Origin: Phycomyces nitens
Lineage: Eukaryota; Mucoromycota; Mucoromycetes; Mucorales; Phycomycetaceae
Assembly (NCBI GenBank): GCA_022702545.1
Contig: JAHRBC010000002.1
Location: 2,914,001 to 2,978,000 of the forward strand
Length of the DNA: 64,000 nucleotides
Direction of reading: 5' to 3'
Shown here: positions 52,560 through 63,656 of the stretch, one piece after another
Layout of the letters: each line of letters opens with the position of its first letter
Numbering within the stretch: the stretch's first letter is position 1
The notes under the pieces: generated by a model
The model's input: the letters and a program-made list of their open reading frames with translations, nothing else
Told to the model about the DNA's origin: nothing
The model's database searches: none
Translations under genes and position numbers: made by a program

Positions 52560-53400
52560 TCAACTGGTTCTTAATAGAGCCAGGATACTTACCTAGCTGA
52601 GAGAAAGCCAATATTGTCTAAAAGTAAAAGAGAAGATTTTTAGTAAATTATTTTTATATAAATCATTCATTCTTATACTTACATTTTTAATATAATAAAC
52701 AGAACATTTGATAGACTCTCTGTAATATGTCAACAAATGATCATTGTCTAATAGATATATGTTAATATTTGTAGATAGGCAATATATAATACTAAAATAT
52801 TGGTTTACTTACAAGATATAGCCATTAGAATGGCCAGATAATTTCAATCGGGAATCCATACAAGAGCATAGCAAGATGTCTGTGATAGATGTTATTAAAG
52901 AGAACATATTTATAATATAAAAGGTTTACCAGAATTTTATATTGAGATGGATAGAAAAATAGAATTTGCGGCTATATACAAAAGAGTGATTTGGTTAATA
53001 AAGAAGAGCTTTAGCATAATATGATCTTACCTTTGGATATACAGCCATGTGCAATAGAGAGACCCCATTATATATTTATAAGCAGTTATCTATGAATAAT
53101 AAAATATATTGAGTAAAAAATATATTTACAAGTGAAAGAAAAGAATTAATTACCAGAGTATTTTGTGGTAATATTTAGGCACAAAAGAATATAAAAAATA
53201 AATACTTTGTATTAAAAGGCTGTTTGGCCCTGATAAAATGTGGGCAATAAAAATGATAATCCAAAAGAATATGCCTGCCGTCATTTTCATATCTTTGTAA
53301 TTTATAGTTTATTAGGTTGAAAAAGATGTCTAGATATAGAACAAGAGTGTACACAATGCTGTTAAATAACAATAAAGCTACAAGACAATTCATTATTTTC
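52560..53400 (-). other. Cluster of splice-site-like signals, possible decayed multi-exon gene
   Basis: On the minus strand, GTAAG/GTAAA/GTAAT donors (ending at about 53152, 53029, 52924, 52813, 52682 and 52592) alternate with TAG/CAG acceptors at intron-like spacings of 50-110 bp, delimiting blocks of 30-90 bp. The order is that of a real gene, but I could not join the blocks into one open frame: stops arise at the first and third joints. It may be a pseudogene or an uncharacterised gene with other joints. Confidence 0.3.
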
Positions 53401-55572
53401 GGTCAACCTCTTTACTTGTAAGTATACTAGTCATATTTCTCTTTCTTCTTATGAGAATAACCATGATAATAATTGATTTATTTATTATTTCTACTACAAT
53501 TAATTTCACGACATAGTTATAAGAAGTAGAAATAAATCACAAACAAATATCATGCCTAAAAGGCTCTACTTTATTATTCTATCCAATAGAACATATTGAA
53601 TATTATAATCGCTGTCAAAAATAAAAAAGTTTATTATATTTAACTTCAGTCTACTAATGGTAAGATAATATAGTAGTTTGCTATGAATGAAACCACTCAA
53701 TTTTTGTAGTGTAGCTGGCCTTTAGAGAAAAAAGAACCAAAGAAAAACACCAGAATAATGATATTGATTTGTATTTATCAAGTCAACAAAAAATTCAATA
53801 ATACGGTAGCAAGCATTCCTAATATTATGAGCTGTTTACGAACAGAAACATTTACAAATGCTTATCATAAACTCATGGTGTACAAGCATTGTTTTATTCA
53901 ATTGTGACATATAAGAGTTCAGATGTCCTTAAATAAAAGAATGAGAACGTTAGTAGACGAGGAAGGAGTTTATACTAAAGTTCTGTAAGAAACATGGAAA
54001 CTAGCTCATAAAGGAGGCTGCAAAAAAAAAGTAAAACAAAAATAGTGGAATATAAAGAAGAATATATTTTTGGCTTGAGAATCCCGAAAACTGGTAAAAC
54101 ATAATTTTAGAGCCTTTTAATGACTTTCCGGATCAAGACGTCCCAAAGTTACTTTTGTATATTTATTCACAGAGATTATTCTACGCTAGATTACAGAAAC
54201 TGAGAGGGTTATAGTCAGGGATTCTTGTAAGTAGATAGTCATATTATATATAAATGAATGGAGAATCAACCATTGTGGCTATGTAGGGAAAAAATATATA
54301 CTTTATACATTTTTATTTCCAATCATTAAATAATGCAAAAAAATGCCATTAAAATTATTAATATTATTGACTCAGTGAATTGATGTTGGATGTAACAGTG
54401 CAAGGTTTCTGGTAATCTGGGTGGTTAAATGCAGTTGATAGAAACAAATGAATGGCCGGTACCCAGTGGGTCATTGAGCAATTGGTTATATGTGTATCCA
54501 TTTATTTTACTATATGCTCCTGGATGATTACCACATGAAGACGGTGGTTCAGGTGTCGATATATTATCTGACTATAGCCGCAATAAGCTTGATACAAAGA
54601 ATAACAGAAAAGTTTCATAAAATATTTAGTACCAGTTTTTTCTTTGCAAAATGATTATTCAATTAAATATGTTTGTCAACATATCCTTTGAATCAAACAT
54701 TTTTGCATCTATCAAAGAACCTTGATCCAAGTTTTTAAGTCTCTAAACATTCGTTTTTCTTCATTTAGAAAGATATCAAAAGCCTTTTGGTTAGGTTTAG
54801 TTAAAGAGAATACCGTGAAAAATACAGGTAATACAGTCGTTGCTTTCAATGATCTTATGGGTACTAATTCCTGTTTGAATTGGCACATTATCCATAATCA
54901 CATAAAAGCTATTTAACTTCTTGTGCTGGTTCAAGATGTTCAGATTGTTTACAATGAAGTCAAAGTAATTTTTTCCAACTATATTAGCTAGTAAAGCTCG
55001 ATTTATTTTTAGAAAATGAGGAATATTTTCTAGAACCTACAAATAATTTATAAAGATAGTAAAATTCACTTATTAGGCAGCTATTCTTTAAAAACAAAAT
55101 TTGCGCATAACGTGGGTTGTATTACTAATTCTTACCCGGCAATGTTGGCCCGTTGCCGTCTTGTGGGATGTTCGTTCACGTTATTATTTCGATTCACCAT
55201 TTTTAAGAAATATTGCAAATATCCTAGCCATATGTCCAATGGACTTCAAACAGAATAGAAAAACAAAAACAAAACGAAAAACAAATCATATAAACTCACG
55301 TAGCCCTCAAAACAAATCGTTTGATTTCTCCTTGTAATCATCAAAATAAGAGACTCTGTCCATAAATTTGAGTATATCGACAGATACATACAAACAGATA
55401 AATAAGTTTTACTGATTCTTTAAACTTTTTTGGGGGGATTTGTCTTAATTTTAGAAAATCCAATAATATCACCCAAATCAAGTATGATCGTTATCTTTTA
55501 AAAGATTAAGCATTTGGGTTTGCTTACTTATCAAATGGCAATAATCTATGGATGTCACCTAAGAATATTTTG

Positions 55573-55580
55573 TATATAAA
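55573..55580 (+). promoter_or_regulatory. TATA box of OYE copy 2
   Basis: TATATAAA lies 47-54 bp before the ATG at 55627. The same box, as TATATAAG, is at 63603-63610 before copy 3. Confidence 0.65.
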
Positions 55581-55626
55581 CAGCCAGATATTAATCCCTG
55601 AATATCCGTTATCTTCAACTCAAACA

Positions 55627-56763
55627 ATGTCTACTGCTCTTTTTACACCAATTCAAGTCGGTACATCGCTTTTAAAGCATCGTGTCGTTCTTGCCCCTCT
55701 AACACGTATGCGGACTACTGCCGATCATGTCCCTGTACCTTTGATGGCTGAGTATTATCAACAGCGTACCACTGAAGGTGGTCTACTCATTGCCGAAGCT
55801 ACAGTTATTACTGAGGAGGCTGGACCTTTTCCTTTTACTCCCGGTATCTACAACGACAAACAAATCGAAGCATGGAAAGACATTACCAAGGCTGTTCATA
55901 GTAAAGGTGGATATATCTATCTTCAACTGGTCCATGCTGGCCGTGCTACTTCATCTAAATTAATACCTGGAAATAAACTTCCCGTTTCTGCATCCCCCAT
56001 CGCAATCACCGGCAAGAATATTTTGGGAGACGATTATGAAGTACCCCGCGCCCTTGAAGTCGAAGAAATATCTCAAATTACAAAGGACTTTGCTCAGGCT
56101 GCCAAGAATGCTATCAGTGCTGGATTTGATGGTATCGAGATACATGGCGCAAACGGCTTTCTAGTTGACCAGTTTATCAATAGCTCGTCCAACTTACGTA
56201 CAGATTATTACGGTGGATCTATTGAGAACCGTGCACGTTTTACTCTAGAGGTTGTACAAAGTATCTCTGAAGCCATTGGAGAAGAGCGTACTGCAATTCG
56301 CTTCTCGCCTTGGTCTGGATTCCAGGACGTGGAGGATGCTACACCATATGAGACATGGGGGTACATTGTAGACCAGCTACAAGAAAGACACCCTAAGCTG
56401 GCCTATCTTCACTTTATCGAGCCTCGCGATGATCTTATACTTAATCACATCCCCGGCATCGACAGATCAGATATTATGAAGAACGATACAGTTGAACCAT
56501 TTCAAAAGGCATGGAAGGGACCATTTATTACAGCCGGTGGATATACAACTACTCCTAAGCGTGCATTCGAAACTGCTGAAGGATCAGACAACACCTTGGT
56601 TGCTTTCGGTCGAACATTCATTGCAAACCCTGACCTTCCTGAGCGCCTCAAAAACGACTGGCCTTTGAACGATTATAATCGGTCTACATTCTATGGAGGA
56701 TCAAGTGTTGGATACACTGATTATCCTTTCTATAGCCACGAAGAATCTGGTACTAAAATCTAG
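55627..56763 (+). CDS. Old yellow enzyme family FMN oxidoreductase, copy 2
   Basis: A single exon encodes 378 residues. An in-frame ATG at 55552 exists, but I start at 55627 because it matches MSTALFTPI of the other copies and follows the TATA box at a normal distance. Motifs: APLTRMRT (flavin-side Thr), YYQQRTTEGGLLI, LVHAGRA, EIHGANGF, RTDYYGGSIENRARF, FGRTFIANPDLPERL and GYTDYPFY. As in copy 1, Phe replaces the usual Tyr after HGANG. The likely reaction is NADPH-dependent reduction of activated alkenes. A Tc1 element inserted 207 bp downstream of the stop. The protein is closer to copy 3 than to copy 1. Confidence 0.95.
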   Translation: MSTALFTPIQVGTSLLKHRVVLAPLTRMRTTADHVPVPLMAEYYQQRTTEGGLLIAEATVITEEAGPFPFTPGIYNDKQIEAWKDITKAVHSKGGYIYLQLVHAGRATSSKLIPGNKLPVSASPIAITGKNILGDDYEVPRALEVEEISQITKDFAQAAKNAISAGFDGIEIHGANGFLVDQFINSSSNLRTDYYGGSIENRARFTLEVVQSISEAIGEERTAIRFSPWSGFQDVEDATPYETWGYIVDQLQERHPKLAYLHFIEPRDDLILNHIPGIDRSDIMKNDTVEPFQKAWKGPFITAGGYTTTPKRAFETAEGSDNTLVAFGRTFIANPDLPERLKNDWPLNDYNRSTFYGGSSVGYTDYPFYSHEESGTKI

Positions 56764-56970
56764 ATAAGTATTAAATCCCGTTAATATACACCTAGTTAAT
56801 ATATAATATCATGACTTTATAAATGTTATTATTTGATAAGCCAAATTATCTGTAAAGCTGTTTGATTAAAAATTGTACAATATGGGAGCTATTATTTAAA
56901 GCTATATTTTGTGTCGATCAAAAACTCTGGAAAACATAAGATTGATTTTAAAAATTTATAACTACAAATA

Positions 56971-58321
56971 CAGGGTAATCAAAAAAATTTTGTGGTTTGA
57001 ATTTCCGACTGCATACCTTGATATGCTTGTATTTTTCATTTTTAGTTCTTTTTCTTTAATAATCTAAACATGTCTACCTCGCAATCAAGCAATGAAAAGG
57101 AGACACGCCATCACATCCATACTAAGCTCTCAAACACTGATAAGGGAATTCTCGTCGGTTTACACATGGCAGGATTATCATTTGTTGAAATTGAGAAACG
57201 TCGTAATGTCAATAAAGAAACAGTACGCCGTATAGTACACAAGTACTACAAGACTGGATCCGTAGAAGATAAATCTCGCACAGGCCGGCCTAAGATTCTC
57301 ACTCCCAGAGATGAACGTCATTTGGAGATGATTGTTAGAGAAGATCGACATCAAACATTATCTTCAATTACAAATGACATGGAGGACATCATCAAAGTCC
57401 CCATTTCAAAGGCTACGATAAGAAATACTTTACACAGCCTTGGCTATAACTGCTGTGTTGCATTGGCAAAGCCTTTTCTGACTCAGGCAAACATGGCTGC
57501 AAGGCATAAATGGGCTCAAGAGAAGATGGGCTGGAAAGAAGAGTGGAAGACGGTGATCTGGAGTGATGAGTCTCGATTCACTCTTTTTTAAAAAAAATGG
57601 AAGAGACTATGTGTGGAGGAGACCCGATGAGAAGTACCTGCCTGACTGCCTTCGTCCAAAAATCCAGGGAGACGGAGGATCGGTGATGGTGTGGAGGTGC
57701 ATCTGGTCTGGAGGTGTTGGTCCCCTTGTCTTTCTGGATGGCAATATGAATGCAAGACAATATGTCAAGGTCTTGCAAGACAAGTTCAAGCCATTCTATG
57801 ACACACTACGGCACAATGAGCTTGGCGGCTATCGATTCCAAGAAGATAACGCCACGCCACATAAAGCTGCAATGTCAAGAAAGTGTAAAGATGATCTTGG
57901 AATAGATGTTCTTGACTGGCCATCAAAAAGTCCTGACTTGAGTCCAATCGAGAACATCTGGAATAGATTGGATGACAATATGCGCTCCAGGGCAGTTCAA
58001 CCTACAACACTGGCGCAGTTAAAAGAGGCTCTGAATGAAGAGTGGAAAAACATAGATGAGAGAGTATGTGAGAAATATTGCCTCTCTATGCATAATAGAC
58101 TACTAGCTTTACAAAAGTATAAAGGTGGGCCTATCCCATATTAAATAAACACTATATTTATACTATATATAATACAGATGATATACTTTATTATTACAGA
58201 GTTCTATATTGATTGCTTGTATTCATAAAGAATAAGAGCAATGTAAAGATTTGTCTTTCATTTGCCTTTCATTTGCACTTCTTTCGGAGATTTAAACCAC
58301 AATATATTTTTTAATCCCCTG
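56971..58321 (+). mobile_element. Tc1/mariner transposon, 1351 bp, with terminal inverted repeats
   Basis: TA flanks both ends (56969-56970 and 58322-58323). The ends CAGGGTAATC... and ...ATCCCCTG are inverted repeats of about 36 bp with mismatches; both arms share TTGTGGTTT(G/A)AAT. The interior carries a single transposase frame in the same orientation. Its size and TA duplication are standard for Tc1/mariner. The imperfect repeats and frameshift suggest this copy is not autonomous. Confidence 0.92.
57070..58144 (+). pseudogene. Tc1-family DD34E transposase, broken by one frameshift
   Basis: Two overlapping frames (57070-57591 and 57563-58144) form one transposase of roughly 355 residues. 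The N-terminal half has paired helix-turn-helix DNA-binding domains (LSFVEIEKRRNVNKETVRRI, GRPKILTPRDE) and the first catalytic Asp in WSDESRF. The C-terminal half has the second Asp in QEDNATPHKA and the Glu in SPDLSPIENIW. Exactly 34 residues lie between the last two, which defines the Tc1 group. The break is a one-base change inside a T6A8 run (57584-57597), a typical slippage site, so either the copy is recently dead or the run needs resequencing. Confidence 0.92.
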
Positions 58322-58755
58322 TAATAAGGGTTCTCAAGTTTAATATACAGGAATACAAATCCAGCCAAAGCTTTCAAAATTCGATGAAACCACCAAGCTG
58401 ATAGGCAAGAAACAATTACTGTTACAATATTTTTCGCTGATGATTACCGGTTTTTAATTATCCGTTTCATCAAATATGTCTCAATATCTATTAATTCTAT
58501 ACATAAGCGCAAAATGACAACAATCAATCAGCTTGATTACAAGAGCTGGTTCAATCAATGCTATTGAGTCAGAAGCTGATCAACTGACAGTCTGCAGCTC
58601 TTAAGATCTCATATAAAGTGTTGCGCCCTTTTCCTGTTTAATACCCCTTTAATTAGACAACTTCCAATCTCTATATTAATAAACCAAAAATTCTCGCTAC
58701 ATATTCATCGACATTTCTATCGCCTCAACAAATTCTAAGGTTAGCAAGAAAAGGA

Positions 58756-60231
58756 TTGACTTTTACCTTTCCATTAAACGGTTACCCTCTCACCAGCTCA
58801 AAGGCTCAACTATCCTGTGCTTTTGAAGACGTAATTACAAAGATCCGTAACCACGCACAATTTTTAGCACAGCGAAACCTATCAGTTCTTGGTAGAGGGC
58901 TGGTCGCCAACTCACTTCTTCTGAGTAGGGCATGGCATGTAATACGCATCCTCCCAGTGAATACGGCAGACATAAGCAGACTTCGTTCAGAAGTAATTAA
59001 ATTTTTATCTCATGGACGCTACCCATTTGTTAGATTTGACTCATGCACTCGTCCACGACGAGAAGGCGACCTTGGCGTCCTGGATCCTCAGACCCAATAT
59101 TCCTTACTGCAAACCAGATGGATCCTCCCCTTGCTCGATCAGACCGCCCCACTATCTTTCGCCGGCAAAATACTGGCATACCTTATAAGGCAGTATTGCA
59201 ATACAACCGACCCACTTCTTCCTCTGGTGTTTCCTGAGCTGCGGTCACCTCGCCTCAACACCTTTAGTATCTTTCCCACAATCTTCCGTGCTATGAAAAC
59301 CATTCCACTCTCCTTTGACTGGACTGTCATAAATCCTGTCACTGTACAGGAGCTACCTCTCAGCACAATTCTGGCCCCATCTCATCCTCTACCACTCTTC
59401 TTTTCCTGCGGTAAACTACGTGTATGTAATACATTCATATATGACTACACTCTTGGATGCATACGTCGACTCAACCAGTATGAACGAAGACGAGCCAGGT
59501 CTAACATAGATACGCTGTTTACCTTTTTGGATCACGGTGAACTCAGACTGAAGGAGTGGTTCTCTCTGCTCACAGTTTCTCCATTGCGAGAGCCTGGCTC
59601 AGTGATGGCCTCCTTCTTTCCGACTCCACCTCGCCACTTTCAAGGCTTCATTTCCTCTGGGATACCAAAAGTTCCACGGATACGCAATCTCTCTGCTCAA
59701 GTGATCCGTGCACAAATAAGACCGCCCCTCACCCAAGTCTCACCCCCATTCCCGCATGCAGCACCAGTACACTGGCGTAGCTTTTGGGAATCACGTCTTC
59801 CTCTTAGAATCTACACCATCTGGTGGAGATTGATGCATGGAAAGGTTCCTAGTAGGCAGCGGCTATTTAGCTATAACGTTACGGATGTAAACGACCCACA
59901 ATGCATTTTATGTGGCGAACTGGAAGATGATGAACATCTATTCTGGGCATGCCCTCATAAAAAGTTAATTTGGCATCAAATTGCAACCCGGTTCCTGGAA
60001 TATCCCACATCGCTTACGTTCGACCACCTTCTCCTTCCTTCTTCTACAATGTCAGTTGAAGTCAAGAATACCACAGTGTCCGCCTATAGTATTCTGGGAT
60101 GCACAATAGGGGCCATTTGGGAAGCTCACTTCCAACATATCTTCCATGATGTTCCTTTTGTCACTAACCGAATAGCTGCCATCGCTACCTTAAACATTAG
60201 AAAAATAGAATTAGAAGACTCACTCTTTTAG
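58756..60231 (+). mobile_element. 5'-truncated non-LTR retrotransposon (LINE) ORF2 C-terminus
   Basis: An open frame of 491 codons matches the part of LINE ORF2 after the reverse transcriptase core. It opens with NGYPLTSSKAQ (the usual LGYPLTSS-type block), continues with QRNLSVLGRGLVANSLLLS and WHVIRI, and ends with a zf-RVT Cys/His motif CILCGELEDDEHLFWACP (near residue 395). The frame is intact to a TAG, and an A10 run follows at 60274-60283, as expected at a LINE 3' end. The endonuclease and RT catalytic regions are missing, so 5' truncation on insertion is likely. Its base composition is less AT-rich than its surroundings. The 5' junction is near 58740. Confidence 0.85.
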
Positions 60232-63200
60232 ATAGATAGCATATGACTATGAAATTTCTTTGATAAACAATACAAAAAAAAAACCTTTCCATTAAAAGCC
60301 TAATCTAAATACGATTCCCAACGATCTCTCTCTCTCTCTGACTCGAACCCTCTTCAATGCATACACTACTAAGAATATAGTCTTGCTTCTTACCATACAG
60401 CGGATATTTTCTGCTGTACTCAAACCATTACACATCTTTATCCTCGAGGCTTTAATTTCTACCCCAGGGTAAAAATCAAGTATGTATATGTAAGCTCTAA
60501 AATATGTACGTAACCTAGTCCATGAAGTTGCTTTGCTTATCCAAGAAAGAAAAACTTTGTGGGTTTAGTTCCATATCCCAAGCTTCAAGAGCATAAAATC
60601 AAATACTTACAACTGTTATACCATGAATTCTCATTCATGCCAAAATACGATTTGAAAAGCCATTTTCTCTTTGTAACGACAAAAATTTACTAGCTATCAA
60701 TTAATTTTAGGTCTATAGTTGTGTCAATCAGGCCTGTCAAAGAAAGCATACATTAATGACCAATATCATAGCAAGCCTTTATCACAATACTCAAGCGCCA
60801 GCCGACAGAAAATGGCTCTAGATAATCATCTCAGTCTAATTTTCAAGCTATAGTCTCGTATCTTGGGTAGTAATTAGTTAAATAGCGTAATAAGCAAAGA
60901 ACTCAAAATACATTTTCAAAAGCTACTTCACCTGTCACTTCAAAAACGAACTACAATTCTTGTCTCAAATTGAAAAAATATCGTCTATTCTGCCAGGAAA
61001 TTCCTTATTTAGTGCACAAACGGGCAATCAAAGAGACATCCTCCCCCTCATCAAGATTTAAAAACCCAACGTTTGTGATTCTAGAGATAATGATCACCAC
61101 CCAGTATTCTACTTTAGCAGCCTAAAAAATCATACTACCACATCGTGTTTCAAAACAGAAACGCCTCAAAATTTTTGAGAACTAACTCGTCCAAACGACT
61201 ACCTAATCTCATTAGATCTCTTTGGCGCTTTCCTATACATTTGAGCTCAAAAATTCTGAAGTACATTCTCATGTATCCAGCGGAAAGACTAGAGCTGCAA
61301 GTTCTGTAAAATAACCTTTTAATTGTCTATCTTTTCATGGTGTTTTATCAAAGTTAACCATACATCCTTGGAATTGGTTCGCTAATTGACCATCAGAGGC
61401 TGTGCCTATGCGGACAATCGGGTCGTCCTTAACGACTTCTACCAGAAATCACGCTTACATATGAAGACCCTGATGAGTAAGTTTGAATCATTGGGGGTAA
61501 ATATTGAATAAATATCTTTTTTTTCCGAGTCATCAATAATTACAGAATTTATGATGCCTAAACCCACTGTAGAACCTCTTGACCAAATGTGTCCATAAGA
61601 TATAGCAGAGAGATTTTGAAGCCACTAATCACCCCGAGTCAACTAAGTCCACTTTGGTACCAAATACTATTCATAATAAGAATATAGCTACCACTAGTTC
61701 AATCACCGGGGATATTTTCTTAGTATCTCCCAAAAATACGTTCTCATTGAATAAATTATTTTAGAGACTAAACATATTCAGAATCTAAAGCACTTATATA
61801 AAGATAAAGACTTATCTGATAACCCCACCAACGTTTCTACAAGAAACTAATTATCAAATATATTAACAAATTGAGTCTATTAAATACAGAAACATCTTTT
61901 TTATTAAAGATCTTATAAAATGATGTTTCCCTGGGTGAGCTATGAGTCCAGGATATCATCTTTTATTTACCTACGTACTCTTCCGCTAACACTCTTGAAA
62001 TTATCAAATAATGTCACACAAAAGTCTTCAATCGACGTGCTCAGCCAAAATCCATTCAGTAACTAGGCATAAGCATTCTATTCACTTGTCTCGGAAAACT
62101 TGGCCTTTCAACCAAACAAAGTAAATCAAATTTAGACAGTATACTAACTTCGCAGGTTATTCTTGGCATATCTTTAGTCTGGACATATTTATCCATTCTT
62201 TCTATAAAAAAACTATATTTACCTAGGTATAGGTCTATCTCTCATACTATCAAATCTTTCGAAACTAAGTCTTATATTTACTCCATTCAGACTACACAAC
62301 AAGACATTTATCTTTAATGCACTTTCACCTAACAAATGTTGAAAAGATAGATACATTATCAAGATTATCAAAGTTGAGGCGTATCCAGTTCCCGGCTTGT
62401 ACCCGGTATTAGCTTTTTTGTACACTTTGTGGCCATATGTTGGTAATATCTTGATCATTCAATTTTCTCTTTTACAAAGCCACTGAACCTTTGAGAGCAC
62501 CCAATCCATCCATAATCTTATATTGGTTACACATGCTGGTTTGTATGGTCTCGCCATTGTCAGTTTTTGTTTATCCGTTGTAAATCTTTTTATTAATCCA
62601 ACAAAGAATGGCATCTGTAGATATCATTACCTTGGTGAACAAGTCGCCCAAAGATCCCTTTTGACATAAGAACCATCTAACATTATGTTTAATTGGTTGA
62701 TTGGACTTTTTGGTTATGGGGCTGAATAAAACAGATCCAGTTTATTCGAAAGAATATCAGTTCAATACTTCTGATACAGCATCTATATGAATTGACAATT
62801 GTCTTTGTCTATTTCTCTGGTTTATCCGGGGTTCAATATTTGATTTCTGCTGTTTGTGTGGATACGGAAAAATACTTTGAGCCTTTTTTTATTGTATTTG
62901 AAGAAAATCAATCAAATTTAATTAAAATTAAAATTGAGTGAATGATTCTATGGGTATTCGTAGCTATTGAAATATATCTAGTTATCATGGCTATCACCCA
63001 ATTTAATGGCTGTATATAATTAATTAGATACTTCTTTATGATTAGTAGTAGGCTAGATCAATTGTCTTTCTATATGCATTTGTATGCAATAGGTTACCTT
63101 GACCAAGGTCCAAATGCCCGGGTTCGTGTATTATTTTATCGGACACTTAAATCATGGCAAACATAGCATAGGAAATTGACACATGGTGGGTTGGCTATGT

Positions 63201-63656
63201 AGTATAAATGTCCAACTCAGTGACAAGAAAATGAATACGGGTAGAACGACAATTTTAATAAATAAAAGATTAAGAGAATATTTAACTACTTCAGGGCATT
63301 TCTACAGGTACATCACTACTTCGAAGTTCACTGCGATGAGCGATACAACAAACACCGGTGAATAAAATACACCGTGTCAAAATTATGTCATAAGAGAGAA
63401 ATAGAAAGTTAAATACATTTTGGGTGTATTACTCATTCTTTGAACTTTTTTTTTAAAACTTTTCATAATTTTAAAAGTTCCAAATATGTCAATTCAAATC
63501 AAATATTCTCATTGTAGAATATATTCTTTTTAAAAATAAGCATTTGGGTTTGCTTACATATCAAATAGCAATAATCTATGGATGTCACCCAAGAATATTT
63601 TGTATATAAGCAGCCAGATATCACTCCCTGGATATCCATTATCTTCAACTCAAACA
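60232..63656. other. AT-rich region with possible retroelement remnants
   Basis: 3.4 kb without an intact gene. A (CT)n tract lies at 60325-60339. A 36-codon RT-like remnant is listed separately. The last 125 bp are the promoter of OYE copy 3. Confidence 0.6.
61399..61509 (+). pseudogene. Possible reverse transcriptase remnant
   Basis: A short open stretch reads GCAYADNRVVLNDFYQKS and on to KFESLGVNI. It resembles the LINE RT motif with YADD followed by the LQ..M..Y/FN..K segment, with the second Asp changed to Asn. It is flanked by stops, and no other RT motif is secure. It may belong to the LINE family seen at 58.8-60.2 kb. Confidence 0.35.

Larger units (their letters stand above)
49636..55626. 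other. AT-rich gene-poor region (6 kb)
   Basis: The cyclase 3' flank has an ATT-rich tract (about 49963-50000). Beyond it stop codons crowd all frames; the longest frame is 110 codons (51312-51644, minus) with no motif. An unusual cluster of intron-like signals at 52.5-53.2 kb is listed separately. The final 120 bp are the promoter of the OYE gene. Confidence 0.6.
55505..56763 (+). repeat. Direct repeat unit A: OYE promoter plus gene
   Basis: The 120 bp before the start codon are nearly identical to 63532-63656, and the coding regions match as far as the window allows. The repeat offset is 8030 bp. Similarity weakens further upstream. Confidence 0.9.
56764..58755. other. Region between OYE copy 2 and the LINE, mostly transposon
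   Basis: It consists of 207 bp of OYE 3' flank, the Tc1/mariner element (listed), and 434 bp (58322-58755) of AT-rich DNA without a gene. Confidence 0.7.

Noticed and set aside
54722..54916. 64-codon frame with NTVVAFNDLMG, faintly like a DDE transposase segment
   Set aside because: Too short, and no catalytic motif follows; similarity too weak to call.
60325..60352. CT run followed by GACTCGAACCCTC, resembling a reversed tRNA T-arm
   Set aside because: No complete cloverleaf can be folded around it.
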